Part shown: positions 18,123 to 30,200 of the stretch, piece by piece | Layout: every line of letters starts with the position of its first letter | Numbering within the stretch: the stretch's first letter is position 1 | Assembly (NCBI RefSeq): GCF_002573715.1 | Contig: NZ_PDHM01000016.1 | Span: 847,266 to 911,265 of the forward strand | DNA: 64,000 nt | DNA from: Paenibacillus sp. EZ-K15 | GTDB lineage: Bacteria > Bacillota > Bacilli > Paenibacillales > Paenibacillaceae | Direction: 5' to 3' | Made by a program: the position numbers and the translations under genes | Notes under the pieces: generated by a model | Databases searched by the model: none | What the model was told of the DNA's origin: nothing | What the model saw: only the letters and a program-made list of their open reading frames with translations

Positions 18123-18926
18123 CTAGCTAGTAATAGAATCGCTGACGGACTGTTCTTTTTCCGCCCTTCCTCCGCTCCCGCGCAGCAGCAGCAACACATG
18201 CGCCGCGATGCCGAGTCCGCTGATCAGGGCTAATAATCCAAGCGTACCGGACTGCCAATCGCCCGCCCATTGCAGCACGATATACAAGGTGCCTGTGCTG
18301 CACACATGGGTCGCAAGCGACCCCCAAAGCGAATGCGAGCCTGCGCGAACGATGCCGTAAAGAATCGCGCCCAACGCCGCAAATGCGCCAACTGTCACAT
18401 TCATAAATACCGCACCGAACAATACGGCTTGGAGCAGAACCGTCCACAGAACCGAAAGACGTTGACTGAGCGTATGAAACAGCATGCCTCTGAACAACCA
18501 TTCCTCCAGCAAAGATCCCATCAGCAAGCTGCCGAGCACAAAAATGATCAGGCTGCCGCCGGCGACAAAAGCGACAAGATCCGAAATGGCTGGAAATGTC
18601 TCTTTTATCCACGGAAGACGGGTAAACGCGGCGATAAACAAGCCGAGCCAGACACCCGTCCCTGCGGACAGCAGCAACAATCCGCCGCGTGCAGGAACAA
18701 ACCCCAAATCCTTCAGCGAAACTTTTTGCCAGCGCAGCAGCGGGATATAGATGGCAAGCACGATAATATTGGATACAATCAGCACAATGCCGGAATTATC
18801 GGTGATCCATTCTTTCAACCCGGGATCACCGACCCAGTTGTAGAGCGCTTGATTGACAAGCATCACAATCGCCGCATAAATGACCAAATATAAGACAACA
18901 TTTCCTGCTATTCGCAATCCCTTCAT
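18123..18926 (-). CDS. CPBP-family membrane protein 1
   Basis: A 267-residue protein with about eight hydrophobic segments and the CPBP (type II CAAX protease/bacteriocin-processing) signature EEWLFR (Glu141, Glu142, Arg146). The second motif, normally FxxxH, reads FGAVF and lacks the histidine; a later THVCST keeps a possible third-motif His. The start is ATG at 18926, overlapping the upstream stop as ATGA; the ORF runs further upstream but only through the neighbour's other frame. First of three related genes lying between the two megasynthase genes. Members act as intramembrane proteases or as immunity proteins; given its location, self-protection is the better guess. The substrate is unknown. 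Confidence 0.85.
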   Translation of the reverse strand: MKGLRIAGNVVLYLVIYAAIVMLVNQALYNWVGDPGLKEWITDNSGIVLIVSNIIVLAIYIPLLRWQKVSLKDLGFVPARGGLLLLSAGTGVWLGLFIAAFTRLPWIKETFPAISDLVAFVAGGSLIIFVLGSLLMGSLLEEWLFRGMLFHTLSQRLSVLWTVLLQAVLFGAVFMNVTVGAFAALGAILYGIVRAGSHSLWGSLATHVCSTGTLYIVLQWAGDWQSGTLGLLALISGLGIAAHVLLLLRGSGGRAEKEQSVSDSITS

Positions 18927-19732
18927 ATAGGCGTCACCGCCTCCGAAGACAGCGACGCCGAAATTGAAGAGCGATGCTTGACCGCAAAGAATATGCCAAC
19001 CGATACCATGGCGGCCGCCACAGCCATCCAGGCCGACATGACGGTGACGTCCTGCGTCTCCGGTCCGTAATGCCAAAGCAGGTACTGGCTGCCCTGACAG
19101 GCGACTTGCGCGGCAATCGGCGCCCAGATGGATTTAAACCAGACATATAAAAGCGCAAAAATAACTGCGCCTAGAAAACCGTACAGCGACAGCGGAATGT
19201 CTCCGAAAAAGAACAACGCCCCGTACAACACGCCTTGAATTACAATGGCGATCCAAACCGGGAGCACGCGTCTGAACGCATTCATCAGAATGCCTCTGAA
19301 CAACGTCTCCTTGTATATATTTCCGAGAATCAGGAAAACCAGAAATACATACCATTCCGCGCGGTTCAGGTAATCAAACAATTCGCGGAACTGGTACTTG
19401 TCCGATGCAATGGCGGGAAGCCGGGAGAAAGCGACCGTAAACAGACCGGCTCCAAGCCCGATCCATATTGCGATCGCTAACGATTTGCCTCCCATCACGC
19501 GAAACTTTGCCGCTTTAAACAGATTTTCTTTGAAAATAAACCTCCAGGCCAGCAGCATGAGCGGCAAACCCACCATATCGTTCAAAATAATGACAGTTAC
19601 CGTGTTCTGTTCAAACCACGTGCTTCTGGGGTACACATAATCGAAAAATAATGTCGTTACGGTAAAAAACCATGCAAAATACAGGCCGATAACAACGGCC
19701 ACGCGAGCCAGCATCATTCCCCACGCCTTCAT
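18923..19732 (-). CDS. CPBP-family membrane protein 2, first motif altered
   Basis: A 269-residue multi-pass protein, paralogous in layout to its neighbours. At the position of the EExxxR catalytic motif it reads KETLFR (Lys141, Glu142, Arg146), so the first glutamate is replaced by lysine. No FxxxH or third-motif histidine is seen either (FFFGD; AAQVACQG). If this reading holds, it is unlikely to be an active protease. Its stop overlaps the start of CPBP protein 1 by four bases, so the two are translationally coupled; it begins four bases after CPBP protein 3. A role in product immunity or membrane anchoring of the assembly line is inference only. Confidence 0.82.
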   Translation of the reverse strand: MKAWGMMLARVAVVIGLYFAWFFTVTTLFFDYVYPRSTWFEQNTVTVIILNDMVGLPLMLLAWRFIFKENLFKAAKFRVMGGKSLAIAIWIGLGAGLFTVAFSRLPAIASDKYQFRELFDYLNRAEWYVFLVFLILGNIYKETLFRGILMNAFRRVLPVWIAIVIQGVLYGALFFFGDIPLSLYGFLGAVIFALLYVWFKSIWAPIAAQVACQGSQYLLWHYGPETQDVTVMSAWMAVAAAMVSVGIFFAVKHRSSISASLSSEAVTPI

Positions 19733-19736
19733 GCGG

Positions 19737-20609
19737 TCAGCCCCCCTTTTGTTCTGCCGACGGCGAGTCAGCCGTCAACGTTTGATCGCCGCGTGCGCCG
19801 ATGCCGCCGATGCCGGGGGTCCGCCAGACATAGACGGAACCCCCAATCAACGCAGCCAGACAGAGCGCTGTCATGATATACAGCGAAACATCGCTCAGCT
19901 TGCCAAACCATTCGTAGAACCCGATGTATTTAAATAGAAAGATTGTGCCCATGGTCGTAATCTGTACCAGAATAGGTGCCCACAGCGACCCGGTGCGCAA
20001 ATACAGCGACCCGTAAATCAAACCCGAACCGATGCTGATGACCGAAAGCGCCGCGCTCGGCTGGAAGTAGGCGTAAGCCGCGGCTTGCAGCACCAGGGCC
20101 ACATATACCGGCATAACCCTGCGAAGCTCGCTGAAAATGAGGCCCCTGAACAATATTTCTTCAAATGCCGGGCCGATCAAACCGGCGCCCAGAATGACGT
20201 ACCAGATCGAATCCCCTCTGATCGTATCGTCGACCAGCGCGGGAATGGACGGAAATTGCCGCGCAATGTCGTCAATGACGATAAGGCCGATGCTGAACAA
20301 GCTTCCGGCAAGACCCAGGCCAATCATCAACAAGACGCGCGAGGCACTCAGCCGTTTGAAGCCCGACGCGCGGAACAGATTTTTTTCCGCATGGGGCCAT
20401 ATCCATCCTTTGATACGAAAGATGAGCAAGTACACGAGCGTAATCAGCGTGAACAGAACGGCCATAAACATGGCCGGGTTGCGATCCAGAAACTTGGCGA
20501 AGGACAGCGTCACTTCGTAATTGTAAGTAGAGCGAAGCAGATAGAGCAGCGCATAAAAGACCCCGAGATAAAGAGCGATATTACCTATCATGATCAACAC
20601 CTTTTTCAC
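19737..20609 (-). CDS. CPBP-family membrane protein 3
   Basis: A 290-residue multi-pass protein. The first CPBP motif is intact as EEILFR (Glu150, Glu151, Arg155). The regions where the second and third histidine motifs should lie read YAYFQPS and PILVQITT, without histidine. A cytoplasmic loop of about 20 residues (near 65-85) separates the N-terminal segments from the CPBP core. The first of the three CPBP genes to be transcribed, starting 68 bases after the NRPS stop. The three genes share length, position of the motif and topology, which suggests tandem duplication followed by divergence. Confidence 0.83.
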   Translation of the reverse strand: MKKVLIMIGNIALYLGVFYALLYLLRSTYNYEVTLSFAKFLDRNPAMFMAVLFTLITLVYLLIFRIKGWIWPHAEKNLFRASGFKRLSASRVLLMIGLGLAGSLFSIGLIVIDDIARQFPSIPALVDDTIRGDSIWYVILGAGLIGPAFEEILFRGLIFSELRRVMPVYVALVLQAAAYAYFQPSAALSVISIGSGLIYGSLYLRTGSLWAPILVQITTMGTIFLFKYIGFYEWFGKLSDVSLYIMTALCLAALIGGSVYVWRTPGIGGIGARGDQTLTADSPSAEQKGG

Positions 20610-20677
20610 AGGAAAGCTCCTTTCTTCCTTCTATCAGATGTATTCTCAGGGTCAGGCTAAGCCCGACTTGGCCCATG

Positions 20678-21283
20678 CTACGTCCCCGATTCGGCGCTAC
20701 CTGTTGCGGCGCGATATTGCTCGACCACGCTTGACAGCAGCTCCAGATAAGCGGAAGCCCAATCCAGCACCGCTTCCTTGCTGAGGCGCCGGGCGTCGTA
20801 CGTCCATACCCCGCCAAGCTCTGGCACTTCCGCCCCTCGTGGTGCGGCGGCAGCACCACTCATATACAGCACAACATCGAATCGTTCCAATAGCGCCTCC
20901 CGCTCCTTGAACCCGTGCAACGCTGCTCCTGCAAATAGCGGGAACAAGGCAAATCCGGCTTCGGCTTGCGGCTGCTTTCTGATTTGCCGCGGGGTATAAC
21001 ATTCTCCCGCGTTCACCCGTTTGGCAGCATGCCGCAGCAGCGTATCGAAATCGCGCACCTCCCCAAAGTCGATTTCCTTCGGAGCAATAAGCCCGTTGTC
21101 CGTCATTGCCGGAAGCACAAGCCGGCCCATGCCGGACTCGCCGCGCCAGAAGTATAGATATACGGCATACGCCGCGGCTTCGACCGTTACCAAGCGGGAT
21201 GCCGCAAGTTCCGTAAGTCCTTCCGCAACCATCGTATCCAGTTGGAACTGAACGCTGCCGATACGCTCCGCGGCATAACCATT
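20678..21283 (-). other. C-terminal half-condensation domain of the NRPS
   Basis: The last 201 residues after the third PCP align by eye with the second lobe of the neighbouring C domains: a TVEAAAYAVYLYFW helix where complete domains have TPFMVLLSAYYTFL, a FALFPLF strand, an ERFDVVLYMS strand and a final helix. The first lobe with HHxxxDG is missing. It sits exactly at the handover from NRPS to KS, so a docking role is likely; a degenerate leftover is the alternative. Confidence 0.6.
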
Positions 21284-24200
21284 GCAGACGCAGTCGTCTG
21301 CCACCGGCAGACCGCTCCAGCTCCAGCTCGCGAGCTCCCGATTTCTCGATTCCAGATAAGCCGCAAGCGATGCGATGGTGGGGTAGGTGAACAAATCCGT
21401 TACGCCCAGAGCGCCGGGATACAACTCCTCCAGCCGTTGATGCGCCCGCACCAGCAGCAGCGATTCTCCCCCAACATCGAAGAAACGATGATGGATGCCG
21501 AAGTCGTCCCTTTGCAGAATTTCATGCCATACGGCGGCAATCGCCAGTTCAATATCGCTTGCCGCTTCGACAAACGGAGTGGCGCTACCCGCCGCCAGCT
21601 CCGGCTCCGGCATCGCCTTCCGGTCGATTTTGCCGTTTGGAGACAGGGGCATGGCTGGCAGTTCCACCACGGCCTGCGGAACCATATAATCCGGCAGGCG
21701 AAGCGCTGCAAAATCCCGCAGTTCCTGATGGTCCACAGGTTCGGAGCCCACGATGTACGCGCATAAATATTCGCTTCCGCTTGTGGCGTCCCGCTTCATA
21801 ACCACCGCTTCCGAGACCGCCGGATGACCGAGCAGCACATGCTCGATTTCCCCACATTCGATGCGCTGGCCCCTTATTTTCACCTGATGGTCGATTCGGC
21901 CCAAATATTCGATCGTTCCGTCAGGCAGCCATCTGGCAAGGTCTCCTGTCCGATACATCAGACTGCCCTCCGTAAACGGATTATCGACGAACTTTTCTTC
22001 CGTCAAATCGGGCCGGCCGATATAACCCCGCGCCAGACCCGCACCGGATATGCACAGTTCCCCGGCAATGCCGACAGGCTGGAGCTTCATCGATTCGCTC
22101 ACGATATAAAGCGAGATGTTGTCGATCGGCTTGCCAATCGGTACATTGATCGAAATATCGTTGATCGAAATATCGCCGTCAGAGCAATCGTAATAGGAAA
22201 CGTCAACCGTCGCCTCGGTCGGGCCGTACAAGTTCACAAGCCTGGCATCGAACGGAACTCCGATCCGCTCGCGGAACCGCCGCACCTGATCCGCAATCAG
22301 CGCTTCGCCGCTGGCGAACACGTGACGCAGGCTCTCCAGCCTGGCATCGCCGCGCAGCAAGCCGGGATGCTCCAGGAACAGGTGCAGCATGGACGGCACA
22401 AAATGCATCGTCGTTACGCCATGCCGCGCGATCGTATCCATCATAAGCGCGGGGTCCTTTTCGCCGCCCGGAGGCAGCAGGACCAGCTTGGCTCCCGCAA
22501 AGCTCCACCAGAACAGCTCCCAGACCGATACATCGAAGGTAATCGGCGTTTTCTGCATAATGACTCCGCTTGCGTCCAGTTCGTATTGCTTCTGCATCCA
22601 ACCGATCCGGTTGACGACGGAATGATGCTCGATCATGACGCCTTTCGGCTGTCCGGTCGATCCCGAAGTATACAGCACATAAGCAAGCGATTGTGAATCA
22701 TGCAGCTTCTCCACAGGGAAGTCGTCCCGCTCCTGCGCCAGCGTCTCTTGAACGTCCATAAATGGCAGGAACATCTCCAGCCCTTCCGGGGCATTGCCCT
22801 TCGTCAAGACAAGCTTGGCTCCGGAATTGTCCAGCATGTAATGGATACGCTCTGGCGGCAAGCCCGGCGCAACAGGCACATAAGCCCCGCCCGCCTTCAG
22901 CACGCCAAAGATTGCAATCATCATCTCCAGGCTGCGATCCATCAAAACGGCTACGCGCTCCTCGCGCTGGACGCCTTGCTTTCTGAGCGTCTGCGCCATC
23001 TGGTTCGACCTCCGGTTTAATTCCGCATACGTCAATGCTCCGCTCTCCGCCGCAACCGCAACGGCCTGCGGCGTTTCCGCCGCTTGTCTTTCGAGGTAAA
23101 CCTCTACCGTATCGCCGCTTGCATACGGCGCGGCCGTGCGATTGAACGCTTCGCTCTGCTTCTCTGCCTCCGAGGCGCCCTGCAGCCCGATCCCTCCGAG
23201 CGGCCGCTCCGGCTCCGCCAGTGCAAGGCCGACAATACGGAAATACCATTCCGCCATTCTGCGTATGCTGTCTTCCTTAAACAGCGCCGTCGCATATTCG
23301 ATCGTCAAAGCTGCGCCTTTTGCGCCCTGATCCGCAATCTCAAACGTCAAGTCCAGCTTCGATACGCGATTGTCCGGCACCTGCACCTCGAATTGCAAGG
23401 CGTCCGCCACCGTCTGTCCGGCCTCCATATGCTGCATGACAAAGATCGTGTCAAACAGCGGATTGCGGCTCAGGTCACGCGGCACATCCAGCATCGTCAC
23501 CATATGCTCAAACGGGAGCAAGCTGTTGTCCAGCGCCGCAAGCGCAATATCTTTGAGCTGCTCGGCGAACGCTCTGAACGGCAGTTCGCCGGATGGATGG
23601 CTTCGAATCGGCAGCGTATTGACAAACATGCCGACCAGAGACTCGGTTGCGGGATGGAAGCGGCCGGCGATCGGCGTGCCGACAATAAGATCGTCTTGCC
23701 CCGTCATCAGATGCAATAACGTATGGTAGGCGGCAAGCCAGATATGGAATGGCGTAACGCCCCATTGCTCCGCCGCCGCCGAGGTCCCCTCGGCAAGCTC
23801 CGCCGAAATCGGCAGCGCAAGCTTGGCGCCTTCGAAGCTTTGTTCGGGCGGACGCGGATAATCGGTCGGCAGTTGCAGCACAGGAAGCGTACCCGCTAGC
23901 CGGAACGCCCAATACTGCTCTTGCTGCTCTCTCGCCTCCGAAGCCATCCACTCCTGCTGCCAAACGGCGGCATCCTTATAGTGAATGGGCAGCGGCTGCA
24001 AGGAGCCCCCGCGATACAGCTGCTCGAAATCGCGCGCCATCACATTCATAGACACGCCGTCGGCGACGATGTGGTGAATGTCCAGCAGCAGCGTATGCCG
24101 ACTTTCGCCGTCTGTCGCGAGAAACGCCCGAATTAACGGAGCCTTTCGCAAATCGAACGGGCGGACGACCGCGCGTGCAAATGTATTCAAGTCCGCCGCA

Positions 24201-27200
24201 TCCATCAAGGCATGGACGGAGAGTTCAAACGAAACCCGCTCATGGACATGCTGCACCGGCTTTCCGTCTGCCCAGTCAAAGCTGGTGCGCAGCGGTTCAT
24301 GGCGGTCAATCAGCCCCTGAATCGCCTCGCGAAGCCTGTCCTGATCAAGCTTGCCCGACAGGTTCAGAGCAAGCGAAAGATTGTAGGCCGTGCTATCGGG
24401 ATAAAGCTGCTGCAGCACAAACAGCCTGTTCTGCGCGAGTGACAACGGGTAGAACGGTCGGCTTTCCGCTCGGGCAATAACCGTGACCCGCTTAGGCACC
24501 GCGTTGTCGATGCGGGCCGCCATTTCTCGCAGCAGGGGAGCGTCGAACACATCCTTCATCGCAAACGCCGCTCCATATCGCTGCTCGATCAAGCCCGCTA
24601 GCTGCGCGGCGCGCAAGGAATGACCGCCCAATTGGAAGAAATGGGCTTCTCTCCCGATCACCGCCGGGTCGCCCGGCCCGCTTGCGGCCAGACCGAGCAC
24701 CTCTCGCCAAAGCTCGGCCAGCCGCTGCTCCGTCGGCGTATTCGGCGCCTCGCCGCAAACCGCAGCTTCAGTGAAGCGGGGCTGCGGCAGGCGGCTGCGG
24801 TCGGCTTTGCCGCTCGGGCTTAGCGGAAACGCTTCCATAGCAATAAAATACGAAGGAATCATATACTCCGGCAGCAGCTCCTTAAGTGCGGCCCGAAGGC
24901 TCGCTTCCTCCGGCGCCTCCCCTTCCGCTGTCACTAGATATGCGCAAAGAGCCGGCTCTCCCGCATGGTCCGTCACCGCCGTCACCACGGCATCGCGAAC
25001 TTCCGCCTGTAAGAGCAGTGCGTGCTCGATCTCGCCGCATTCGATGCGGAGACCGCGCAGCTTGACCTGATGGTCAAAGCGTCCCAAATATTCAATATTA
25101 CCGTCCGGTAACCACCTTGCGCGATCGCCGGTACGGTACAGCTTCTCTCCTACGGCAAACGGATTCCGAACAAAGCTTTGCTCCGTCAAATCCGGCCTGT
25201 TACGATATCCGCGCGCAAGACCGGCACCCGCGATGCACAGCTCGCCGGACACGCCGATCGGCTGCAGTCTCATCCGCTCGTCCACAATGTAGAGCCGGAT
25301 GTTATGGATTGGCTTGCCGATCGGAATCGTACCAGCCCCAGCGTCCGGGCAATCGTAATAGCTGACATCGACCGTCGCTTCCGTCGGGCCGTACAGATTA
25401 ATGAGCCGACACCCTCCGCCGCCGCGCTCCAACAGGCTGTAAAAACCTGCGACATGTGCGGGCTTGAGCGCTTCGCCGCTCGCAAATACGTATCGCAGGG
25501 CACAAAGTTCGCCGCCTCTGCCGCTATCCGCCGCATAGGGCAAAAAGACACCAAGCATGGACGGCACATAATGCATGACCGTAACCGCCTGCTCCTCAAT
25601 CGCGCGCAGCATGACCGATGGCTCCTTCTCCCCGCCGGGCTCCAGCAAATAAAGCGAAGCGCCGGCAAAGCTCCACCAGAACAGCTCCCATACGGAAACG
25701 TCGAACGTAATCGGCGTTTTTTGCAAAATCACGTCACGCTCATTCAGCGGATAAGCCGTCTGCATCCAGTTCAGCCGGTTGATCACCGCGCGGTGCTCCA
25801 CCATAACGCCTTTGGGTTTGCCGGTGGAGCCTGACGTATAAATGACATACGCCAAATGCTCGGGGCCTGCTTGAGGCGGCAGATCCGTTTCTTCTTCGCC
25901 CTTCGGCAGCTCCGATGCGGCTGCCGCCGCAAGCGCGTCCAGATCGAGCGTTTCTCCCTGGAAGGCCGGGAGCGTATGAATCCACTTGGCCCCGGACAGA
26001 AGCAGCCTGGCCCCGCTATCCTCCAGAATGCCGCGGATCCGCTCTTGCGGATGCTCAGGGTCGATTGGCAGATAGGCCCCGCCCGCCTTGAGCACCGCTA
26101 TGATTGTAATCATCATGGACAACGAGCGCTGAGCGGCAATCGGCACAATCGTTTCGACCGTCACCCCCTTGCTTCTCAGCACGGCAGCCATGCGTTCGGC
26201 GCGTTCATTCAGCTCCCCATATGTCAGCGAACCTTCGGCCGATCGCACCGCCGGGAGGTCGGGCCACCGCCGGGCGGACTCGGCGAACCATCCGTGAATC
26301 GTCTTCTCCGCCGGGTACGGATGTCCCGTATCATTCCATGCCGCAATAGCGGCTTCTTCAGCAGGCGTCGTCATTGCAACATCGCCACAGTTCAGGTCGG
26401 GGCTGGCGGCCGTTTGTTCCAAAATGTAAAGCAGCCGCGCCGCCAACCGCTTCATCGTGCCTTTATCGAACAATCCCGTATTATACTCCAGCTCCGCCCG
26501 CAGACCGCCTTCGCCATCGCTGTACAGATCGAGTTTGAAGTCCAGCTTGGATGTTCCGTGGCTGACGGGCAAAGGCTCCATGCTCCAACCAATGCCGCGC
26601 GCCGCCAGCTTCTCGTCTTCAAATTGGTTGTGAACGATCAGCATCGTATCGAACAGCGGGTTGCGCGACGGGTCATGCGGATGCCGGGCCGCTTCCATCA
26701 TGTGTTCGAAGCTGACATCGCCATGCTCGTATGCGGCAAGCAAACGTCCATGAGTCTCGCGTACAAACGCCAGGATCGGCAGCTCGTCGGCCACCCGCAT
26801 CCGAATCGGCAAAAATTGGTTGAACATGCCGATCATCCGGGCCGTGTCCGGATGCGTCCGGCCTGCCGCCAAAGTACCGATTGCAAATTCCGACTGATGC
26901 GTCGTTCCCTTGAGCAACAGCGCGTAAGCCGCAAAAAGCAGGCTGTTCATGCTCGCTCCGGCGCTTGCGGCCGTCTCTTTCAGTCGTGCAGCGAGCGCCG
27001 CCGAAATATGGAAGGTATACGTATCGCCCGCAAATGTCTGACGGTCGCCGCGCGGCCGATCCAGCGGCATATCGAGCGGCGCCGGCGGCTCTGCAAGCTG
27101 CTCCGTCCAATACGCTCGGCTTGCCCAGGCCCGCTCCGAGCCGGACTGCCGCTCCTGCCAAACGGCATAATCCTTGTAATGCAGAGCCAGAGGCGCAAGT

Positions 27201-30200
27201 TCCGCGCCGTCAATCAAAGCGGTCAACTCCTCCAGCAGCAGCTTGACGGATATGCCGTCCGCCGCGATGTGGTGAATGTTGAGCAGCAGATAAGCCTCCG
27301 CTCCTTCCGATTCGGGCCGGCAATAACATGCGGCGAGCAGCGGCGCTGCGGCAAGCTCAAGCGGCCGGAAAAACTCGCCCAAGCATTCCGGCAGCGGCGT
27401 CTCCACGAGCTTCACCGTATGCAGAATAAAGGCGGCCGAATCGTGCACGATCTGGGCCGGAACGCCGTCGATCCAATGATAGGAGGTCCGCAGCGGTTCA
27501 TGCCGTTCGATCAACTTCCGAAGCGCTAGCTCGATTCTGGTCTCATTGATCGCACCTGTTATTTTAAGCGCAAGCGGAATATGGTAAGTTAGTCCGATAT
27601 CAGCTATGCTTTCCGCCAAAAACATGCGGCGCTGCGGCAGGCTGAGCGGATAGGATGCGGCTTTTGGCGCTTCTGCAACAGGTTCGTACGCTTCCTTAGC
27701 AGCCCTGTCGATCCAAGCCGCCTGCTCTCTGACCGTCGGCAGCTTGAAAATTTCCTGGAGCGACATGCGCACCCGGCAATGCTTGTAGATTGCCGAGGTC
27801 AATGCGGCCGCCTTCAGGGAATGGCCGCCATGCTCAAAAAAGTGGTCAAGCGCGCCAACCTGCCCCGCATGAAGCACTTCTTGCCACAATCCTGCGACAA
27901 GGATCTCCGTATCTGTGGCAGGCGCTTCATATGGGACCACACGCTCCGGCGCTGGTAGACGTTTTTTGTCCACCTTGCCGCTCCCGTTCAGCGGCAGCTT
28001 CTCCAACTGCACAAACGCGGCGGGAATCATAAATGCCGGCAGCTTGCCTGTCAGTTGGCTCCGAACGCTTGCCTGCCCTTCGGTTTGCTCCGCCACGATA
28101 TAAGCGCATAAATACGGCGCACCGTCATTCTCGATCAGCGCCACGAACGCTTCCTTAACGCCCGCGCAATCCAGCAGTCTGCTTTCGATTTCGCCCAATT
28201 CAATCCGGTAACCCCGCAGCTTGACCTGACTGTCGATCCGGTCCAGAAACTCCAAATTTCCGTCAGGCAGGCGGCGCACCAGGTCGCCGGTTCCGTACAC
28301 GGTTTCGCCTTCCCGGAATGGATGCGTCCGGAACTTTGAAGCGGTCTGCTCCGGCAAATTCACATAGCCGGATGCGACACCGTCTCCTGCAATCCACAGC
28401 TCGCCCGGCACCCAGTCCGGCTGCAATCGGCCCTGCTCGTTCAGCACCAGCGTTTCCGAACGCGCGATCGGCGTGCCAATCGGCACGGTGGCCGTTCCTT
28501 GTCCGTCCCATGTTTCCGTGATCGGATAACAAGTGGCGAACACCGTCGTTTCCGTAGGACCGTAAACATGCAGCAGCACGCCCGGTCCAAGCGCGCGGAG
28601 CGCTTTGCGGATATGCGGCACGGAAGCCCGCTCTCCACCAAATAAAATATGGCGCAGGCCGCGCAGCGACTCCAGCCCATGATCGACCAGCGTATTGAAC
28701 AGCGCCGTCGTTACAAAGAATGCAGTAATGCCTCTGCTCTCAATCAGCTCGGTCAGCCGCATAATGTCGGCAACCTCTTCCTCGCCGACCAGCGTCAGCT
28801 TCGCGCCGTTCAACAGCGCTCCGTATAAATCGAACGTTGAACCGTCAAAGGCGTAGTTGGAAAGCTGCAACAGCGCATCGTTTTCCGAAATGCTTATATA
28901 ATCGGTATGGACGGCAATCCGGGACACATTGCGATGCTTGGTCATAATCCCTTTCGGCTTGCCCGTCGAGCCGGACGTGTACATGATATAAGCGAGATCA
29001 TCCGCCGAGCCGTCGATGTTCAGATTATGGACGGATTCGTCCGCCCATTTCGTATCGAGTCCATCAATGTCGACGACATCGATGCTGTCTCCGGCAATCC
29101 GGGCGCCCATCTCCATCGTCGCAGCCGCAGCCACGATCGCCCCCGCTTCCGTATCCTGCAGCATAAACAATATCCGCTCTTCGGGATATTGGGAGTCAAT
29201 CGGCACATAGACGGCTCCCGCTTTCAGCACAGCCAATATCGCCGCAATCATATCAGGCGAGCGCAAGAGCAGCAGCGCCACCTTCGTCCCCGGCGCGACG
29301 CCGCGACGTACAAGCGCGTGCGCAAACCGGTTGGAACGTTCGTTCAGCTCACTGTAGGTATACGCCAGCTCGCCCATTTCAACGGCAATTTGCTGCGGTG
29401 TCTCCACCGCTTGCCGTTCAAACAGCCTGTGCAGCGACAGCTCTTGCGGTGGTGCGGCGAATGAACGGCCAAGCCGGAGCAGCCGTTCCCGCTCTTGCTC
29501 CTCGATGGGTTCAAGCTCGTCAAGCGCAGCATGCGGCTGCGCGGCGACTGCCCGAGCCAGCGCTACATAATGCCGAGCCAATTGTCGGGCGGCACGCTCA
29601 TCGTACAAATCCAGCGCATACTCCAGCGTAAATGCGATACTAACGCCGTTATCCGCGCACTCCCAAGTCAGGTCAAACTTGGCCGAGCCGCTGTCCATCG
29701 CTTGGGGTGCATAAACGACATCCTTGCCCCGCCATTCGGGCAGCTCCATATTTTGCAGCGTAAACACCGAATCGAACAGCGGATTCCGCCCATATTCCCG
29801 TTTCACATTCGCCAACTCGGCTATTTCTTCATAAGGCACATCCCCGTTGCCGATAGCCGCAAGCGCCTCCCCATTGACCTGCATCAGCCATTGATCGAAA
29901 CGCAAACCGCTTTGCCCGCGCAGGCGGATCGGAACCATGTTGACGAACATCCCGACTACGCTTTGCAGCTCCGGCCTCATCCGTCTCGCGGCTGCCGTGC
30001 CGACAACGATGTCGGATTCGCCCGTATATTTCGCCAGCAGCACATAATAAATCGAAAGCAGGACGGTGTATAACGTTACGCCCTCGAGTCCAGCCAACGC
30101 CCGCAGCGATCCGGCAAGCCCCGGCTCCAGCTCGAAGCGCTCAATTGCCCCGCGATAGCTTGGCGTCTGCGGCCTTAGACGGGGGGACGGAAGCGCCGGT

